Source: Dinoroseobacter sp. (GTDB lineage Bacteria; Pseudomonadota; Alphaproteobacteria; Rhodobacterales; Rhodobacteraceae). From it: a stretch of DNA of 64,000 nt. The stretch spans positions 1 to 64,000 of the forward strand of contig JASJAW010000009.1 in the NCBI GenBank assembly GCA_030066795.1, given 5' to 3'. The notes beneath the pieces were generated by a model, which was given only the letters and a program-made list of their open reading frames with translations, was not told the origin of the DNA and did not search any database. Below, piece after piece: positions 61,474-64,000 of the stretch. The translations under genes were made by a program, and so were the position numbers. The number at the start of each line of letters is the position of its first letter. Positions within the stretch are counted from its first letter, which is position 1.

Positions 61474-61674
61474 ATGTATCTAGGTGCTGCTATCGTCTTT
61501 TTTGGCATTTACGTTACCAACGTCTTCCTTGGCGCCACTTCGAGTTCCGCCTTCATGGGCGATGTCGCAGAAATGCTGACACTCTTCGTGGCTGCGATCT
61601 TCTTTACGATCGCAATCCTGAGACGTGAAGCCGCCGCAAAATCACAAAAAGAAACCCAGAATAACGAGCCATAA
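61474..61674 (+). CDS. Small two-helix membrane protein of the TRAP operon
   Basis: This 66-residue protein has two hydrophobic segments (MYLGAAIVFFGIYVTNVFLG and MLTLFVAAIFFTIAIL) and a charged tail (RREAAAKSQKETQ). I prefer ATG 61474, because GGGAGG sits 6 bases upstream; ATG 61453 is the alternative. It is the first gene after the operator and is 11 bp before dctP. It is not one of the standard TRAP components and its function is unknown. Confidence 0.78.
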   Translation: MYLGAAIVFFGIYVTNVFLGATSSSAFMGDVAEMLTLFVAAIFFTIAILRREAAAKSQKETQNNEP

Positions 61675-61685
61675 GGGAGGATAAT

Positions 61686-62834
61686 ATGGATCGTGAAAAG
61701 CAAGAGATCGCGTCAGTTGAAAGACGCAATTTCCTGAAACTGGCAGGCACCGGCAGCTTCACTGCTGCAGTTGTTGCCGGCGCAGCAGGCATGCTCTGGT
61801 CTGACGCCGCCGTTGCCCAAACCGCGAAGGAAGAACGGGATCGCGAGGCGGCAGCCGATCACACAATGACGCTTGCCACAGCCTATGTTCTGGGAGCGTC
61901 GCGCAGCTATCCGATCATGCAGCTCGACCTGAAAGAGAACATTCAGAACGCGACAAACGGGAAGGTATACGTCAAACTTGCTCCGGGTGGACAGCTTGGC
62001 GCTGGCGGTGCGCTCGTGCAAGCAGTGCAGGGCGGGACAATTCAGTGTGCGCAGCACTCTTTGTCCAACTTTGCCCCGTTCGCCAGCGCTGTTGACCTGA
62101 TCAACATGCCGTACTTCTGCGGCGCCAATCAGCGTTTTGTGAACCTCGTGACCTCGGATGCATGGAAAGCCGAAGTACACCCCAAAGTCGAAGCGGCCGG
62201 CTTCAAGGCGCTGTTCTACATTGTTATCGATCCTCGGGTCGTAGCGCTGCGCGCCGGCGGAGGTGGCCCGGTTCTGACACCTTCCGATCTGGAAGGCGTG
62301 AAATTCCGGGTTCCAGGCTCGAAGATGCTTCAGCAGTACTACCGCATGGTGGGCGCAAACCCGACCCCGGTTGCGTGGGGCGAAACCCCATCTGCAATCA
62401 AACAAGGCGTTGCCGACGCACTCGATCCCTCGGTTGGTGCACTTTTTGTCTTCGGTTTCAAAGACATCCTGAGCCACGTAACCTTCACCCAAGCGGTTCC
62501 GGACAGTCAGGTCTATTCGATGAACCTGGAATGGTTCAATTCGCTCCCCGGCGATGTGCAGGAAGGCATCGAATTCGCGGGCGAGCTGACCTCTCACCAG
62601 AACCTCGCCAAGGTGCCCTCGGCACGCGCCTACGCGATGGCCGAACTGGCCAAAGCCAATGTGGAATTCCACTCACTCAGCGACGACCAGCTGGCACAGT
62701 GGAAAGAAGCAGGCGGTTTCCAGCGGTCCGAATGGGATGAGTTCAAAGTTGAGCTCGCAGGTTCAATGGACACGTTTACCAAGCTTGAAGAAGCGGCAGG
62801 CACCAGAGGCAAGTACTTCGTACACGACGCCTAA
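61686..62834 (+). CDS. TRAP transporter substrate-binding protein DctP
   Basis: This 382-residue periplasmic binding protein has a Tat-type signal (VERRNFLKLAGTG, RR motif) ending at about residue 45, then the DctP fold: NATNGKVYVKLAPGGQLG, VDLINMPYFCGA, FRVPGSKMLQQYYRMVGANPTPVAWGE. The RVPG segment with its conserved Arg contacts a carboxylate in relatives, so an organic acid ligand is likely. GGGAGG precedes the ATG. Confidence 0.94.
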   Translation: MDREKQEIASVERRNFLKLAGTGSFTAAVVAGAAGMLWSDAAVAQTAKEERDREAAADHTMTLATAYVLGASRSYPIMQLDLKENIQNATNGKVYVKLAPGGQLGAGGALVQAVQGGTIQCAQHSLSNFAPFASAVDLINMPYFCGANQRFVNLVTSDAWKAEVHPKVEAAGFKALFYIVIDPRVVALRAGGGGPVLTPSDLEGVKFRVPGSKMLQQYYRMVGANPTPVAWGETPSAIKQGVADALDPSVGALFVFGFKDILSHVTFTQAVPDSQVYSMNLEWFNSLPGDVQEGIEFAGELTSHQNLAKVPSARAYAMAELAKANVEFHSLSDDQLAQWKEAGGFQRSEWDEFKVELAGSMDTFTKLEEAAGTRGKYFVHDA

Positions 62835-62847
62835 AGGCGCCATCCCT

Positions 62848-62919
62848 TGGCGGAGCGCTTCGAGCGCGAGGAGCTCCGCCACTCCAAAACAAACTAACCG
62901 GCGGCCGGACAAGGCCGCC
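62848..62919 (+). repeat. Two stem-loops between dctP and dctQ
   Basis: TGGCGGAGC (62848-62856) pairs with GCTCCGCCA (62873-62881), and GGCGGCC (62900-62906) with GGCCGCC (62913-62919). No T-run follows, so they probably protect the dctP message and lower expression of the permease genes. Confidence 0.55.
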
Positions 62920-62945
62920 GACCGCCCCGATATTGGGAGGCGCAA

Positions 62946-63461
62946 ATGCACCCTATTCTGAAGAGCCTGAACGAAAATGCAGAGCGATGGTTGCTGCTGA
63001 TGTTCTACGTGATGTTGGTGGCCACGATGTTCATCGAAGTGTTGCGGCGAGAGGTTCTTTCATATTCTTCCATCTGGGGCGAAGAGATCGTCCGTTACTC
63101 ATTCATCTACCTTGCATGGATCGGTGCAGCGGCCGCTGTGAAAGAGCGTGGACATATCCGCATCGACGTCATCCTGCAGTATGTTGGACGTCGCACAAAA
63201 GCGGTGCTCTATATCTTCGGCGATATCGTGATGTTCGCGGTCGCAGTGATCGCGGTCATCTACTCGCTCGAAGTCGTTCACGTTGCGTGGAAATTCGGGT
63301 CAGTCACTGACGGTCTGCGGATCAGCCGAGTCTGGTTCCTTATGGCTGTGCCGCTGGGTTTTAGCCTCGTACTGCTCCGTCTCGTTCAATCGTTCCTCCG
63401 CGATGTAGCGGACCTTCGTGCCGGTCGTCCGGTCTACGAAGGCGACAAGCTTTTCGACTAG
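62946..63461 (+). CDS. TRAP transporter small permease DctQ
   Basis: This 171-residue membrane protein has four predicted helices and the DctQ pattern: LFYVMLVATMFIEVLRREV, FIYLAWIGAAAAVKERGHIRID and VWFLMAVPLGFSLVLLRL. It forms the small subunit of the sodium-dependent TRAP importer. GGGAGG precedes the ATG. Confidence 0.94.
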   Translation: MHPILKSLNENAERWLLLMFYVMLVATMFIEVLRREVLSYSSIWGEEIVRYSFIYLAWIGAAAAVKERGHIRIDVILQYVGRRTKAVLYIFGDIVMFAVAVIAVIYSLEVVHVAWKFGSVTDGLRISRVWFLMAVPLGFSLVLLRLVQSFLRDVADLRAGRPVYEGDKLFD

Positions 63462-63473
63462 GGGGACAGACAC

Positions 63474-64000
63474 ATGCTTTGGAACCAACTCGACCAAACC
63501 GTCATACTGGGCTGGGACTTCTATGGTCCAGTTATCATGTTCGTTGTGCTCGTCGCTCTGGCCGTTCCGGTCTGGGCCGCGATCGGCGCTGCAGCCATTA
63601 CCATGCTGGTATGGTCCGGCGCACTTCCGCTGGGCCTTGTCGGTGAGAAGCTCTTTTCCGGTATCGACTTTTTCGCGCTGACCGCGGTGCCACTCTTTAT
63701 CCTGACCGGAGACGCTCTTGTTCGAACCGGCCTGTCGCGGAAATTCCTAGACGTTGCTGAGGCGCTCACGCAATTCGCGAAAGGCGGCTTCGGTTCTGCT
63801 ACGGTTCTGGTTTGCGGAATGTTCGCCGCAATTTCCGGCTCGGACGCGGCTGGTGCCGCAGCTGTCGGCCGGATGACCATCGATCGACTGGTAGAATCAG
63901 GTTATCCCCGCCCCTACGCTTGTGCGCTCGTCGCAGCGGGCGCCTGCACGGGGATCCTTATCCCGCCTTCTATCGCCTATATCATCATAGGCCTTGTTCT
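63474..64000 (+). CDS. TRAP transporter large permease DctM (5' part, runs off the window)
   Basis: The first 175 residues of a DctM permease are present, beginning ATG 63474 after GGGGGACAGAC, 12 bp past dctQ. Hydrophobic segments begin near residue 17 (GPVIMFVVLVALAVPVWAAIGAAAI), and FSGIDFFALTAVPLFILTGD and MFAAISGSDAAGAAAVGRM are family motifs. The frame is open at the window edge; a full gene would be about 430-450 codons. Confidence 0.93.
   Translation, partial: MLWNQLDQTVILGWDFYGPVIMFVVLVALAVPVWAAIGAAAITMLVWSGALPLGLVGEKLFSGIDFFALTAVPLFILTGDALVRTGLSRKFLDVAEALTQFAKGGFGSATVLVCGMFAAISGSDAAGAAAVGRMTIDRLVESGYPRPYACALVAAGACTGILIPPSIAYIIIGLV

Overview
The window looks like chromosome from a marine alphaproteobacterium of the Rhodobacterales (Roseobacter group). 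The evidence is the high-GC coding style, a DddP-type DMSP lyase with every known metal ligand and the catalytic Asp, a yajC-secD-secF-Mth938-ccmABCD block next to acnA and serS, DUF6314, DUF1223 and DUF2927 proteins, a Hint-domain protein, a VPLPA-CTERM protein, a LacI-controlled TRAP transporter and an FNR-type regulator. No species can be named from sequence alone.

Layout. 1-9.2 kb looks like the right-hand part of a genomic island. A LysR regulator faces a metabolic cassette (YgiN-like monooxygenase, medium-chain oxidoreductase, VOC protein, stand-alone AceE-like thiamine-diphosphate enzyme, RidA protein, cupin). An A+T-richer stretch follows, then a small integration operon (regulator, excisionase-like protein, tyrosine integrase) ending 83 bp from the 3' end of a tRNA-Leu gene. 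The integrase carries an in-frame ochre codon just before its last catalytic residues. 9.4-23.5 kb holds a Hint protein, nnr, glnB-glnA, a small membrane protein behind a perfect CtrA-type box, dddP, a hydrolase/OsmC fusion, purB, two small secreted proteins sharing a Cys/Trp motif, an orphan FliG-like protein, a three-gene cobalt-type nitrile hydratase (beta subunit split in two) and a DUF1223 protein. 23.7-34.6 kb holds acnA, the ccmDCBA/secFD/yajC block on the minus strand, serS and a phosphoesterase. 34.6-47.4 kb holds a cNMP-binding protein, an MltB-like transglycosylase, a VPLPA-CTERM protein, a MoxR/VWA cluster with a DUF2927 lipoprotein, dksA, a flavin monooxygenase, xthA, rnd, purN, purM and a CAU tRNA. 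47.5-52.4 kb holds a beta-propeller protein, two SDRs divergent from a LysR gene, and an outer-membrane barrel.

The most unusual locus is 52.6-60.3 kb. A periplasmic cytochrome with twelve CXXCH haem sites is divergent from an FNR-type [4Fe-4S] regulator gene, which overlaps ccmF and is followed by ccmH and ccmI. A near-perfect FNR box lies between the two units. This resembles an oxygen-controlled multihaem electron-transfer module with its own haem-ligation genes, and I do not recognise the cytochrome family. The window ends in a LacI gene, a palindromic operator and a TRAP transporter operon whose large permease runs off the end.

Most starts given here were chosen by family length and visible ribosome-binding sites. 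No database search was possible, so family calls rest on recognised motifs.
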